64,000 nt of DNA from Dyadobacter sp. CY345 (GTDB lineage: Bacteria > Bacteroidota > Bacteroidia > Cytophagales > Spirosomataceae): contig NZ_JAKFFS010000003.1 of NCBI RefSeq assembly GCF_021502725.1, positions 620,001-684,000 of the forward strand. Reading direction: 5' to 3'. The position numbers and the translations under genes are program-made. Under the pieces are notes generated by a model. The model made no database searches, was not told where the DNA came from, and saw only the letters and a program-made list of their open reading frames with translations. Shown one piece after another: positions 8,840 to 17,418 of this stretch (positions within the stretch are counted from its first letter, which is position 1; each line of letters begins with the position of its first letter).

Positions 8840-9730
8840 TTATTTTTCATTCTGATCACGAATGATCTGTATAAAACGCTGTAACTCTTCTGCCCGCTCC
8901 GGGCTTACTTCCGGATAATTCATATCCATTTTTTTTAATTCTTCAATGATAATTTCTCCCACAATCAGGCGGGTATTCTTTTTATCGTCAGCCGGAACAA
9001 CGAACCAAGGCGATTTTTTGGTCGCCGTTGCATTGATAGCATCCTGATATGCCTGCTGATACTCATCCCATTTGTCCCTAACCTTTACGTCCTGCTCTTC
9101 AAATTTCCAGTTTTTATTAGGATCCTCAATGCGCTCAATTAAGCGATCTGCCTGTTCTTTCTTTGAAACATTTAAAAAGAACTTAATTACCCGTATTCCA
9201 TTTCTGTATAGATACTTTTCCAGATTCTTAATGTCGGAATAACGTTTTTCCCAGACCTGGTCAAGATCCTGGGTAAGTTCAGCGGGCAGTCGTTGTGAAG
9301 TTGTCAGAATTTCAGGATCAACCTTGACTACCAGCACTTCTTCATAATAACTCCGGTTGAAAATAGTAATCGTCCCACGCTGAGGCAGCACATTATTGGT
9401 TCGCCAAAGAAAATCGTGACTGAGTTCAGTCTCAGTCGGGCGCTTAAATGAATGAATTTTAACGCCTACGGGATTAACGCCTGAAAGAACGTGTTTGATC
9501 GTCCCATCTTTTCCCGCTGCGTCCATAGCCTGAAAAATTATCAGCAGCCCATATCGGTTATGAGCGTACATTTTACTTTGAAGTTCATCAAGTTGCCTGA
9601 CAAATTCTGCAAGCATTGATTCATATTCTGCTTTATCATCATAAATATCTTTGAAAGTTGTAACAGCTTTCTTGATATCGAATTTTTCGGTACCGTCAAT
9701 ACGGAATGTCCCCGATTTGAAATTAGACAT
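8840..9730 (-). CDS. Polyphosphate kinase 2 family protein
   Basis: PPK2 enzymes use polyphosphate to phosphorylate nucleotides. The P-loop is FQAMDAAGKDG (residues 66-76) and the lid region is FNRSYYEEVLV (124-134). The basic segment KIHSFKRPTETEL and the late VRDKWDEYQQAY helix are typical of the short, single-domain members. At 296 residues and with these motifs it resembles class III enzymes, characterised in Cytophagales, which act on both AMP and ADP; the class is inferred. The gene is convergent to the coiled-coil gene and follows rdgB by 77 nt, possibly in the same transcript. Confidence 0.9.
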   Translation of the reverse strand: MSNFKSGTFRIDGTEKFDIKKAVTTFKDIYDDKAEYESMLAEFVRQLDELQSKMYAHNRYGLLIIFQAMDAAGKDGTIKHVLSGVNPVGVKIHSFKRPTETELSHDFLWRTNNVLPQRGTITIFNRSYYEEVLVVKVDPEILTTSQRLPAELTQDLDQVWEKRYSDIKNLEKYLYRNGIRVIKFFLNVSKKEQADRLIERIEDPNKNWKFEEQDVKVRDKWDEYQQAYQDAINATATKKSPWFVVPADDKKNTRLIVGEIIIEELKKMDMNYPEVSPERAEELQRFIQIIRDQNEK

Positions 9731-9807
9731 GTTCCTGGATTTAGTTAGTGAAATGACTTGTCAATAAGATTCTCAATTTACGATTTTTCGCTTCCAGGGC
9801 AAGAAAT

Positions 9808-10383
9808 CTATAAATTTAGCAGATACTGTTTCAGTTTTGCGAATGCTCGCCCTCTGTGACTAAACTCACTTTTTTCCTGCATTGTCATTTCTGCGAAAGT
9901 TCTGGTATGGCCTTCCGGAATAAAAATAGGGTTATAGCCAAAACCATGATTTCCTCTTTTCTCCGTCGAGATCGAGCCTTCAATAACTCCTTCAAACTGA
10001 CGAAATTCTCCATCCAGCACAAGCGTAATCACGCAGACAAAGCGTGCAGTCAGATTCTCTTTACCTTCAAGATTTTTTAAAAGCATATCCATATTCGCAT
10101 CTGCATCCCGCGCTGGTCCGCCATAATATGCGGAATGCACACCCGGCTCTCCATCGAGCGCATCTACTTCAAGTCCCGAATCATCTGCGAAACAATTGAT
10201 GTGATAATTTTTCCAGACGTATTCAGCTTTTTCAAAAGAATTTTCTGGGATCGTGTCATGCGTTTCCGGTATTTCTTCTTCACATCCAATTTCACGAAGT
10301 GTCGTCAATGAAAATGAATCACCGAGCAGATCCTGAATCTCTTCTAACTTGTGGGCGTTGTTGGTTGCAAAACAAAGTTTCAT
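9808..10383 (-). CDS. rdgB: Non-canonical purine NTP pyrophosphatase (RdgB/HAM1)
   Basis: Cleaves ITP, dITP and XTP to monophosphates, which keeps damaged purines out of DNA and RNA. The family N-terminus is FATNNAHKLEEI. The catalytic segment is FADDSGLEVDALDGEPGVHS, broken here by its Asp-Asp pair near residues 67-68. Later motifs are GFGYNPIF and the C-terminal SHRGRAF. Its 191 residues are standard. It follows the FKBP gene after a terminator and so probably has its own promoter. Confidence 0.95.
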   Translation of the reverse strand: MKLCFATNNAHKLEEIQDLLGDSFSLTTLREIGCEEEIPETHDTIPENSFEKAEYVWKNYHINCFADDSGLEVDALDGEPGVHSAYYGGPARDADANMDMLLKNLEGKENLTARFVCVITLVLDGEFRQFEGVIEGSISTEKRGNHGFGYNPIFIPEGHTRTFAEMTMQEKSEFSHRGRAFAKLKQYLLNL

Positions 10384-10410
10384 AATCCGTAATGTTTTTA
10401 ATAATCAACA

Positions 10411-10445
10411 AAAAACGGCTACATCCAGAAGAGGCAGCCGTTTTT
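10411..10445 (-). terminator. Terminator between the FKBP isomerase gene and rdgB
   Basis: AAAAACGGCT (10411-10420) and AGCCGTTTTT (10436-10445) form a 10-bp stem. Read on the minus strand it follows the FKBP stop codon at 10465 by about 20 nt. Confidence 0.85.
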
Positions 10446-10464
10446 CAAATTTATCTTTTTAAAA

Positions 10465-11370
10465 TTATCTTGCTGGTGCCGGTGTTGGAGCAGCAGCAGG
10501 TTTAGCACCTTTCGTGAAGTCTAACAATTCAACGTCAAACAATAACACTGAGTTGCCAGGAATTGCTCCCGGAGAACCATCAACACCGTAAGCCAATCCT
10601 GATGGAATGATCAAAGTGCGTTTTCCGCCTTTTTTCATCAACATAATTCCTTCTTCCCAACCTGGAATAACCATACCAACGCCAACCTGAAAATCGATTG
10701 GTTTGCCCTGGGTTTTAGAACTGTCAAAAACTTTTCCGTCCAAAAGTTTACCAGTGTAGTGAACTTTCACATTATCGCCCTGTGATGGATTTTCACCTGT
10801 ACCTACAACGTCGTCGATATAATAAAGGCCAGAAGCTGTATGTTGTGCTTTTGCTGTCAGGTTATTTTTAGTAAGATAGTCCTGAATTACTTTTTCGTCA
10901 ACTGCTTTTTGTTTTACGCCAGCTTCAGACTGTTGTTTCTGGAATTCCTCAGAAGTAAGAACGCTCAAAACTTTCACAGTAAAAGTGATTTCTGAACCTT
11001 TTTTGATCATCGGAGGCAAAGGCTGCATCATTTTTGCAAACAAAGTATCTGCGTTGATGAAAAACTTAGCGCTGTCACCTGTTGCAAGCATAGCCAAACC
11101 TTCTTCGAAACTTCCTTTGAAAGGAGGCGCCTGAAGAACAAGTTTCACCGGCGTTTTTTCCTTGTAAGTATCACGAAGTGTCGAGTCAGCTCCATTTTTA
11201 AGTACCAGATGAAATGACATGATATCACCAAGTTTCGCTTTGCGCGCTTCGTCGTCGTGTTCAAAAATCTGATATTTCAAACCCGTATCAGTCACTTTTG
11301 TCTTATACTTGTCGCAGGCTGTTGCGAGAATAGTTATGCCTAGTACACAACCGATTGTTTTAAGATTCAT
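10465..11370 (-). CDS. FKBP-type peptidyl-prolyl isomerase lipoprotein
   Basis: A 301-residue envelope isomerase. Residues 1-19 carry a lipoprotein signal with the lipobox LATAC (Cys19). The N-terminal half (25-160) is a degenerate FKBP-like domain. The C-terminal half (170-290) is a full FKBP domain with VKVHYTGKLLDGKVFDSS, VGMVIPGWEEGIMLMKKGGKRT-type core and IPGNSVLLFDVELL. Ala/Pro repeats end the chain. Such proteins help outer-membrane and periplasmic proteins fold. nrnA lies 46 nt upstream on the same strand, so the two may share a transcript. Confidence 0.9.
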   Translation of the reverse strand: MNLKTIGCVLGITILATACDKYKTKVTDTGLKYQIFEHDDEARKAKLGDIMSFHLVLKNGADSTLRDTYKEKTPVKLVLQAPPFKGSFEEGLAMLATGDSAKFFINADTLFAKMMQPLPPMIKKGSEITFTVKVLSVLTSEEFQKQQSEAGVKQKAVDEKVIQDYLTKNNLTAKAQHTASGLYYIDDVVGTGENPSQGDNVKVHYTGKLLDGKVFDSSKTQGKPIDFQVGVGMVIPGWEEGIMLMKKGGKRTLIIPSGLAYGVDGSPGAIPGNSVLLFDVELLDFTKGAKPAAAPTPAPAR

Positions 11371-11416
11371 TGGAATGTATTAATTAAAAAATATTTATGT
11401 GAATATTATAATAGGA

Positions 11417-12451
11417 TTAGTCAACCCGTAAAAGTTCGTCCTTATATTTTGGAAGAATGGATAAAAATAATTCAACAGTTTCGTTAATCGAGGTCTCAGT
11501 TCTGCCGCCGGATGCATTTTTGTGCCCGCCGCCGTTAAAATATGTGCTTGAAACATCTCTGACAGAAAATCCACCAACTGATCTGAAAGATATTTTAACC
11601 TCACCTTTTCTTTCAATAAACAAAGCTGACATCACGACGTTTTCCACTTGCAAGCCATAGTTCACGATACCTTCTGTTTCGCCGGTGCTTGAATTGAACC
11701 GCTGCAATTCCGCCTCAGTGAGTACCATATAGGCGGTACGATATTCAGGTAACACTATCAATTTTTGTGACAAAACATATCCCAAAAACTGTAAACGGGA
11801 AAGCGGCGAATTGTCATAAATCAGCCTGTGAACTCTGCTGGAATCGAATCCTGTACGCATCAGATCGGCAACAGCCAAATGCACATCAGAAGTTACATTC
11901 CCATGTCGAAAAGAACCTGTATCCGTCATAATGCCTGCGTAGAGGCATTCTGCCATCGGGATATCAAAAATATCCGTCGTCGGGACATCACCTTCAATTT
12001 CCTTTATTAACGCATAAACGAGCTGAGCTGTTGCGGCTGCGCCGGTATCCCAGATCATCCATTTTGCAAAATGTTCAGGCTCTAAATGATGATCAATCAT
12101 TAATTTTGGAGCCTTCGCGTCCTGAACAACTTTTCCAAGATCTTTCAAACGTGACAAGGCGGAAAAATCAAGACAGCAAATTAATGTAGCTTCGTCAATT
12201 TTTCTCTTCGCTTTTCCCATCTCACCAGACTTTTCGTACACCATTACTTCGCTCATTCCGGGAAGCCAGCGAAGATTTGCGGCATAATCGGTTGGGCTGA
12301 TAACGGTGACAGTATGGCCTTTTTTGGATAAATAACTTCCCCACCCAAGCGAAGAGCCCAACGCGTCGGCGTCAGGATCCCTATGCATCGTGATGACGAT
12401 TTTTTGAGGAGTAGACAGAAAAGCGACAAGCTCTTCAATGGTTTGATTCAC
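11417..12451 (-). CDS. nrnA: DHH/DHHA1 phosphoesterase, NrnA-like oligoribonuclease/pAp phosphatase
   Basis: DHH-family enzymes of this type degrade short RNA oligomers and 3',5'-adenosine bisphosphate. Metal-binding motifs are MHRDPDADALGS (residues 22-33), Asp95 in CLDFS, the DHH triad at 120-122 and DTGSFRHG later. The DHHA1 domain holds GGGHKNASGG, the substrate-binding glycine motif. The length of 344 residues is usual. It is divergent from ndk and precedes the FKBP gene. Confidence 0.92.
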   Translation of the reverse strand: MNQTIEELVAFLSTPQKIVITMHRDPDADALGSSLGWGSYLSKKGHTVTVISPTDYAANLRWLPGMSEVMVYEKSGEMGKAKRKIDEATLICCLDFSALSRLKDLGKVVQDAKAPKLMIDHHLEPEHFAKWMIWDTGAAATAQLVYALIKEIEGDVPTTDIFDIPMAECLYAGIMTDTGSFRHGNVTSDVHLAVADLMRTGFDSSRVHRLIYDNSPLSRLQFLGYVLSQKLIVLPEYRTAYMVLTEAELQRFNSSTGETEGIVNYGLQVENVVMSALFIERKGEVKISFRSVGGFSVRDVSSTYFNGGGHKNASGGRTETSINETVELFLSILPKYKDELLRVD

Positions 12452-12496
12452 AGTTATTTAATTCAAAAAGAAAACTTGGACCCGGCAATTCGATGA

Positions 12497-12504
12497 CAAA
12501 ATTA
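12497..12504 (-). promoter_or_regulatory. Candidate -7 element of the nrnA promoter
   Basis: On the minus strand this reads TAATTTTG, a match to TAnnTTTG 46 nt upstream of the nrnA start codon. No TTG is present at the usual upstream spacing. Confidence 0.4.
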
Positions 12505-12547
12505 ACAAAACTGTTGGGATTTGTTTAATGTTGCGTACGAAAGCCTT

Positions 12548-12594
12548 ATTCTGCCCTCAATGTTTTTACGATGAAACGACGTTCCGGGCAGAAT
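12548..12594. promoter_or_regulatory. Inverted repeat in the nrnA-ndk intergenic region
   Basis: ATTCTGCCC (12548-12556) and GGGCAGAAT (12586-12594) are perfect 9-bp arms 29 nt apart, and no T-run follows. The right arm touches the TTG of the ndk promoter, so the repeat is placed like an operator. Confidence 0.4.
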
Positions 12595-12627
12595 TGATGA
12601 GTATATAAAATGAAAATTGTAGTTTTG
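12594..12627 (+). promoter_or_regulatory. ndk promoter
   Basis: TTG at 12594-12596, 23 nt of spacer and TAGTTTTG at 12620-12627 match both parts of the Bacteroidota consensus. The predicted start of transcription lies about 20 nt before the ndk ATG. Confidence 0.6.
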
Positions 12628-12653
12628 CATCCAAATAAATTATAGCAAACTGT

Positions 12654-13073
12654 ATGTCAACCAATAAAACCTTCACGATGATCAAGCCTGATGCCGTATT
12701 AGACGGAAATTCGGGCGCAATTATCAAAATGATTGAGGCTGCTGGATTCCGCGTGGTAGCTTTGAAGAAAACGCAATTGACTCCGGAGCGTGCAGGAGAA
12801 TTTTATGCAGTACATAAAGAAAGACCTTTCTATAACGATTTATGTGCATACATGTCGTCGGGACCTATTGTTCCGATGATTCTTGAAAAAGAAAACGCTG
12901 TGGCAGATTTCCGCACGTTGATCGGTGCAACCAATCCTGCAAATGCTGAGGATGGAACGATCCGTAAATTGTTTGCAAAATCGATTGAAGCAAATGCAAT
13001 TCACGGTTCTGATTCTGATGAGAACGCTCAAATTGAAGGAAACTTCTTTTTCGCGCATACAGAACAGTTTTGA
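12654..13073 (+). CDS. ndk: Nucleoside diphosphate kinase
   Basis: Transfers the gamma-phosphate of ATP to NDPs through a phosphohistidine. The fold opens with [10 protein letters not shown], and the active-site His117 lies in [12 protein letters not shown]. Arg and Asn contacts occur in HKERPFY and [14 protein letters not shown]. Its 139 residues match the bacterial norm. It is monocistronic, with a two-part promoter upstream and a 20-bp terminator downstream. Confidence 0.97.
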   Translation: MSTNKTFTMIKPDAVLDGNSGAIIKMIEAAGFRVVALKKTQLTPERAGEFYAVHKERPFYNDLCAYMSSGPIVPMILEKENAVADFRTLIGATNPANAEDGTIRKLFAKSIEANAIHGSDSDENAQIEGNFFFAHTEQF

Positions 13074-13087
13074 TTTTAAGTACTTCA

Positions 13088-13133
13088 AAAAAATAATGGC
13101 CAGATGTTGAATTACATCTGGCCATTATTTTTT
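13088..13133. terminator. Bidirectional terminator after ndk
   Basis: AAAAAATAATGGCCAGATGT pairs perfectly with ACATCTGGCCATTATTTTTT around a 6-nt loop. This 20-bp stem separates the convergent ndk and fasciclin genes. Confidence 0.95.
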
Positions 13134-13144
13134 CTGTTAGTGAT

Positions 13145-13672
13145 TTATTTTGTAGGTAAGGGTACCAAAACTCTACTCACAACCTGGATTATCCCATTGT
13201 CTGCATTCAGATTTTTAGTGCTTACGGATGCGCCATTAATTAGCAACGCTGGATCCGATGCCGATGCCGTTTTTACAATAATGCTATCACCCTCAATATA
13301 ACTACTATACGTTTTTGCTACCAGCTCTTCATATTTTATCTTCCCTTTCAGTGTATGTTTAAATACAAATTTTCTGGCGAGCGTATCCGGCAATGCATTG
13401 ACCATCGCCGCCGTTACCTGGGAATTAATAAATGCTGCATTATTTGGAGCAAAAAAAGTTACATTTTCCGTTCTGAATGCATCACCCAGACCGTTGTCCA
13501 ATATTATTTCTCTAAGGATCGAAAATTCATCGTTTTGCATGATAACATCCGTTATTGTTTTCGGCTTTACAATATCATCATCATTTTCTTTGCAGGATGT
13601 TACTATACTGGTAAATACGATAACGGACAAAAAAATTGCCATGTAACGCCCTATAAAGTTGATTTTTTTCAT
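13145..13672 (-). CDS. Fasciclin-domain lipoprotein
   Basis: A 175-residue exported protein with a lipoprotein signal ending in IVTSC. One FAS1 domain spans about residues 38-172, with the H1-like NVTFFAPNNAAF motif, ALPDTLARKFVFKHTLKG and the closing DNGIIQVVSRVLVP. FAS1 domains mediate adhesion to proteins or polysaccharides; the ligand here is unknown. The gene is single and divergent from the DUF1080 gene. It overlaps several antisense frames that I regard as chance. Confidence 0.85.
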   Translation of the reverse strand: MKKINFIGRYMAIFLSVIVFTSIVTSCKENDDDIVKPKTITDVIMQNDEFSILREIILDNGLGDAFRTENVTFFAPNNAAFINSQVTAAMVNALPDTLARKFVFKHTLKGKIKYEELVAKTYSSYIEGDSIIVKTASASDPALLINGASVSTKNLNADNGIIQVVSRVLVPLPTK

Positions 13673-13766
13673 AGCTTCGAATTGGTTTAATTTTTGTAAA
13701 ACTAATTGAAAATGTAGTTTGGTGAATTTTTAAACTGAAATTTTTTAATCCTAACCCCAAGACAAC

Positions 13767-14402
13767 ATGTTAAAGTTTAAGTTTTTGGCCGCATGCTGTG
13801 CGGTAATTCTGTTCACAAGTTCCGCCTTTCTCGTCATTCGGGAAGACAGAAATGTAACTAAAAAGAAGACGGTAAAATTGTTCAACGGTAAAGATTTAAC
13901 CGGTTGGAAAATCAATGGCACCGAAAAATGGTATGCCGAAAAAGGCGAGCTGATTTGTGAAAGTGGCCCTGATAAAGAATATGGCTACCTGACGACGGAC
14001 AAATTTTACAAAGATTTTGACCTGTCTCTGAAATTTAAGCAGGAAGCAAATGGAAACAGTGGCGTGTTTTTCCGGTCAACGGTTGAAGGGACAAAGGTAG
14101 CAGGATGGCAGGTTGAGGTTGCTCCGCCAAATCATGATACAGGTGGTGTTTACGAATCTTATGGCCGCGAATGGCTCGTGAAAATTCCGGACGAAAAAGA
14201 AGGATTCCTTAAAATGGGTGAATGGAATACATTGAGAATCCGTGTGGTCGGTCCAAAGGTGCAAACCTGGTTAAACGGAAACGCAATGGTTGATTTTGAT
14301 GATGCAAAAATTGGTGCTGCAAATGGCTCTATCGCGCTTCAAATTCACTCAGGCGGCGGTATCAAAGTTCGTTGGAAAGATTTAATCTTGGAAGAATTGT
14401 AG
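13767..14402 (+). CDS. DUF1080 (3-keto-disaccharide hydrolase-like) exported protein
   Basis: A 211-residue protein with a Sec signal (about 1-23). A concanavalin-like beta-sandwich carries the family marks LFNGKDLTGWKINGTEKW, GYLTTDKFYKDFDL, GNSGVFFRS and the closing IALQIHSGGGIKVRWKDL. Some relatives hydrolyse 3-keto-glycosides made by glucoside 3-dehydrogenases; others are uncharacterised. No dehydrogenase partner is adjacent, although an exported Gfo/Idh/MocA protein lies at 51.5 kb. Substrate unknown. Confidence 0.82.
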   Translation: MLKFKFLAACCAVILFTSSAFLVIREDRNVTKKKTVKLFNGKDLTGWKINGTEKWYAEKGELICESGPDKEYGYLTTDKFYKDFDLSLKFKQEANGNSGVFFRSTVEGTKVAGWQVEVAPPNHDTGGVYESYGREWLVKIPDEKEGFLKMGEWNTLRIRVVGPKVQTWLNGNAMVDFDDAKIGAANGSIALQIHSGGGIKVRWKDLILEEL

Positions 14403-14485
14403 AATTCTGATTCTATATTCACTTTCATAGTTCCGAAGTTCATGCCGCATTAATATGCAGTTCGTCGGAATTCAATTACATAAGG

Positions 14486-14547
14486 GCTTCATGACCGATA
14501 GATTTGTGTCAACAAAATCACAAATCTGTTAGCCATGAAGCTTTTTT
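14486..14547 (+). terminator. Terminator-like nested hairpin that contains the next gene's start codon
   Basis: The outer stem GCTTCATG (14486-14493) pairs with CATGAAGC (14534-14541), and the inner stem GATTTGTG (14501-14508) pairs with CACAAATC (14519-14526). Six T follow at 14542-14547. The 3' outer arm contains the ATG at 14535 of the TonB receptor. It may end the DUF1080 transcript, hide the receptor start codon, or both. A TAnnTTTG match (TAGATTTG, 14499-14506) lies inside it; a transcript started there would lack the 5' arm. Another 6-bp repeat, TTCCGA/TCGGAA (14431-14470), precedes it. Confidence 0.55.
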
Positions 14548-16694
14548 ATTATCTCCTGTTTTTTTCAACCACCGTCACTTACGGACAAACCGTGATCCGC
14601 GGAAAAGTGATGGACAAAAAAGGGAAACCACTTCCTGGTGCAAATGTATTTTTGAAAGGTACCTACGATGGTACAACCAGCGATCAGGACGGAGTGTTTT
14701 ATTTCAAAACTGCGGAAAAAGATACTGCCACACTTGCTGCAACTTATGTTGGATTTGAAATTTCAGAAAAGAAAGTAGAACTGAATGGCAAGGAGGTCTC
14801 ACATAACTTTTTTTTGAATGAATCGGCGAATGAATTAAATACGGTTGTCATTACTGCGGGCGCATTCGAGGCCTCCGATGAAAAAAGAATGGCTATGTTG
14901 AAACCGCTGGATATTGTCACTACCGCAGGCGCCGCCGCCGACATAACCGGCGCGATCCAGTTTCTCCCGGGCGCACAGCGGGTAGGAGAGCAGGAAGGTT
15001 TATTCGTGCGCGGCGGCTCCGGACAAGAAACGAAAATTGTTATTGATGGAATGATCGTCCAGAATCCGTTTTTCAGTTCTTTGCCTGATGTGCAGCAGCG
15101 GGGGCGTTTCAATCCCTTTATGTTTAAGGGAACGTCTTTTAGTACAGGCGGTTATTCTGCGCAATATGGTCAGGCGCTATCATCTGTACTTTTGCTCAAT
15201 ACAACGGATAAGGTCAGCAATAATGGTCTGGGAATTAGCCTGAACCTGGCTAGTGCCGGTTTGAATTATGATTATGCTACGAAAAATCAATCCATTTCAG
15301 CCGTTGCATATTACGGAAATCTGAAACCTCTATTTGCGTTAGTGAAACAAAATGTAGACTGGCTGCACGAACCGGAATTCAAGGGTTCATCACTTACATA
15401 CCGTTTGAGACCGACAAAAAATGGCGTTCTAAAAGTGTATGGCATGTATTCCGATAGTCGCCTAAGCATGAATTCAAAAAATCCATCGACTGAGTCAGGA
15501 ACTACAAAACTCGATCTGAATAACCGTAATGCTTTTATGACAAGCACCTACACCGATCAATCGGCTGATGGGAAATGGCTTTTGAATTCCGGCTTCTCTT
15601 ACAGCAGGAATAAAGACAACATGACTTTCGATGCCATAAATTTTGATCGTTTTGATGAAAGAACACAAGCGCGTTTGGTATTGACCAGAGTGCTTTCAGG
15701 TAATAATTCTGTTCTTTTCGGTGGTGAGGCACATGCAATCAATCTTCAAAATGGCGTTGATGGAAAGTTGTATTACTTAAAAGACCGCTATACCGCGGTT
15801 TTTGCGGAAAGTGAAATTTATGTGACCCGGCTGCTTGCGGGGCGCGTTGGTGTGCGCGGTGAATATTCTTCTTTATTGAACCGGTTCAATTTTGCACCAA
15901 GATTATCCTTTGCTTACAAAACAGGAAAATTTAGTCAGGTTTCTCTCGCGGCGGGGCAGTTCTATCAAAATCCGGATTATCGGTATTCCTATCTGAGCAA
16001 GAACCTGAATTTTGAACGAGCAGATCATTTAATCCTGAATTATCAGATTATTAAAAATCAACGCACTTTCCGTTTTGAAACATTTTATAAAAACTACGCA
16101 CAACTCGTTCGTGAATTTACCGGGATTGCATTTGACGCTGATCCCTATCGTTTTCCTTGGGGAACCACAAATAATGGCGGCGATGGTTATGCAAAAGGTT
16201 TTGACTTTTTCTGGCGCGATCAGAAAACAATTAAAAATTTCGATTATTGGATAACATACAGTTATGTCGATTCCAAAAGATTATTTCAACAGTTTAGCGA
16301 ATCCGCCACGCCGACTTTTATTTCTAATCATAACGTCAGCCTGATTACTAAAAACTGGTTTGATAAAATCCAGACCAGTTTTAATATGACGTATGCATTT
16401 ACGAGCGGCCGGCCTTATTACAATCCAGACAACAAAATATTTCTGGCGGATCGCACGCCCGCTGTACATAATGTGAGTATTCAGTCCAGTAAGCTCACAA
16501 GTTTCAAAGGAAATCTTGTCATATTTTATGTTTCGGTCGACAATATATTGAACACTAAAAATGTCTTCACCTACCGCTACACAGCAGATGGAAAAACCAG
16601 ATATGCTGTCGGGCCGCAGAATTACCGCAGCTTCTTCGTGGGTACCCAGATTATGTTATCTAAAAAGGCAAAAGTTGACAAAAACGATCTTTAA
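14535..16694 (+). CDS. TonB-dependent receptor with carboxypeptidase-regulatory domain
   Basis: A 719-residue outer-membrane protein. The signal peptide covers residues 1-18 (ends TYGQ). A CarboxypepD-regulatory-like beta-sandwich follows at 20-95 (GKVMDKKGKPLPGANVFLKG). The plug domain at about 115-225 contains IQFLPGAQRV, FVRGGSGQETKIVIDG and FSTGGYSAQYGQALSSVL. The rest is a 22-strand-type barrel. It is shorter than SusC proteins, has no STN domain and no SusD partner, so it resembles small-ligand receptors. It heads a run of four genes ending in a LytS/LytTR pair, which suggests that its substrate or state is sensed. Confidence 0.9.
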   Translation: MKLFYYLLFFSTTVTYGQTVIRGKVMDKKGKPLPGANVFLKGTYDGTTSDQDGVFYFKTAEKDTATLAATYVGFEISEKKVELNGKEVSHNFFLNESANELNTVVITAGAFEASDEKRMAMLKPLDIVTTAGAAADITGAIQFLPGAQRVGEQEGLFVRGGSGQETKIVIDGMIVQNPFFSSLPDVQQRGRFNPFMFKGTSFSTGGYSAQYGQALSSVLLLNTTDKVSNNGLGISLNLASAGLNYDYATKNQSISAVAYYGNLKPLFALVKQNVDWLHEPEFKGSSLTYRLRPTKNGVLKVYGMYSDSRLSMNSKNPSTESGTTKLDLNNRNAFMTSTYTDQSADGKWLLNSGFSYSRNKDNMTFDAINFDRFDERTQARLVLTRVLSGNNSVLFGGEAHAINLQNGVDGKLYYLKDRYTAVFAESEIYVTRLLAGRVGVRGEYSSLLNRFNFAPRLSFAYKTGKFSQVSLAAGQFYQNPDYRYSYLSKNLNFERADHLILNYQIIKNQRTFRFETFYKNYAQLVREFTGIAFDADPYRFPWGTTNNGGDGYAKGFDFFWRDQKTIKNFDYWITYSYVDSKRLFQQFSESATPTFISNHNVSLITKNWFDKIQTSFNMTYAFTSGRPYYNPDNKIFLADRTPAVHNVSIQSSKLTSFKGNLVIFYVSVDNILNTKNVFTYRYTADGKTRYAVGPQNYRSFFVGTQIMLSKKAKVDKNDL

Positions 16695-16734
16695 TAAAAA
16701 CGACTTTCCTGATCAATTAAAACTAAACTATATT

Positions 16735-17391
16735 ATGAAAAAACTGCTGACAACATCCCTTCTGACACTGCTTTCGCTGGCAAGTATTTTTGCACAAAAT
16801 GAAAAATATGTAGAGGCCATGACTTCTTCAATAGCGCTTTTGGATAAAGTGGACAAAGCAAAAAATGATCCTGTCGAGTTGCAGGGAATCGCAAACCGTT
16901 TTGAACGTATTGCCACCGCTGAGACCAAGGAATGGCTTCCTAGATATTATGCAGCCTATTGTTATACCCTGATGGGACTGTCAGGAAATTCAATCGTTGA
17001 AAAGGACAAATATCTGGACAAAGCGGACGGCTTGATAAAAGAATCTGAAAACCTGGTTGGAAAACCTTCTGACGAAATACTGATCATGAAAGCATACGCT
17101 GCGCAAATCAGGCTGGCGGCTGATGGTATGAATCGCTGGCAGAAATATGGAGCTTTGTTCGCTGAAAATATTGAGGCTGCCAAGGCGGTAAATGCTGATA
17201 ATCCGCGAATTTATTATCTTGAAGGTTCAAGTTTGCTTTTTACGCCGGAAGAGTATGGCGGAGGTAAAAAAGCTGCAAAACCTTTTTTAGAAAAAGCAGT
17301 TGCAAAATTTGCGACCTTCAAGCCACAAAGTTCGATTTCTCCGCAGTGGGGGAAAATGGAAGCCGAATGGATGCTTTCACAAACAAATTAA
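16735..17391 (+). CDS. Exported alpha-helical (TPR-like) protein
   Basis: A 218-residue protein of unknown function. Residues 1-20 are a clear signal peptide (MKKLLTTSLL to FAQ). The mature part is helical, with repeated Ala- and Tyr-rich helix pairs (WLPRYYAAYCYTLMG, DEILIMKAYAAQIRLAADG, NPRIYYLEGSSLLFTPEEYGGG) that look like tetratricopeptide-type solenoid units. The ATG at 16735 was chosen because the signal peptide starts there. It lies 40 nt after the receptor and 27 nt before the kinase, so it is a candidate periplasmic link between the two. Confidence 0.7.
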   Translation: MKKLLTTSLLTLLSLASIFAQNEKYVEAMTSSIALLDKVDKAKNDPVELQGIANRFERIATAETKEWLPRYYAAYCYTLMGLSGNSIVEKDKYLDKADGLIKESENLVGKPSDEILIMKAYAAQIRLAADGMNRWQKYGALFAENIEAAKAVNADNPRIYYLEGSSLLFTPEEYGGGKKAAKPFLEKAVAKFATFKPQSSISPQWGKMEAEWMLSQTN

Positions 17392-17418
17392 CGGAAACAA
17401 AGGATTTTTGAATAACCC

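Noticed and set aside
13355..13690. Plus-strand reading frames over the fasciclin gene
   Set aside because: They are antisense to a protein with a clear lipobox and FAS1 motifs, and their products show no family features.
13767..16694. Polysaccharide utilisation locus
   Set aside because: No SusD homologue or glycoside hydrolase set accompanies the TonB receptor. The DUF1080 gene is separated by a terminator.
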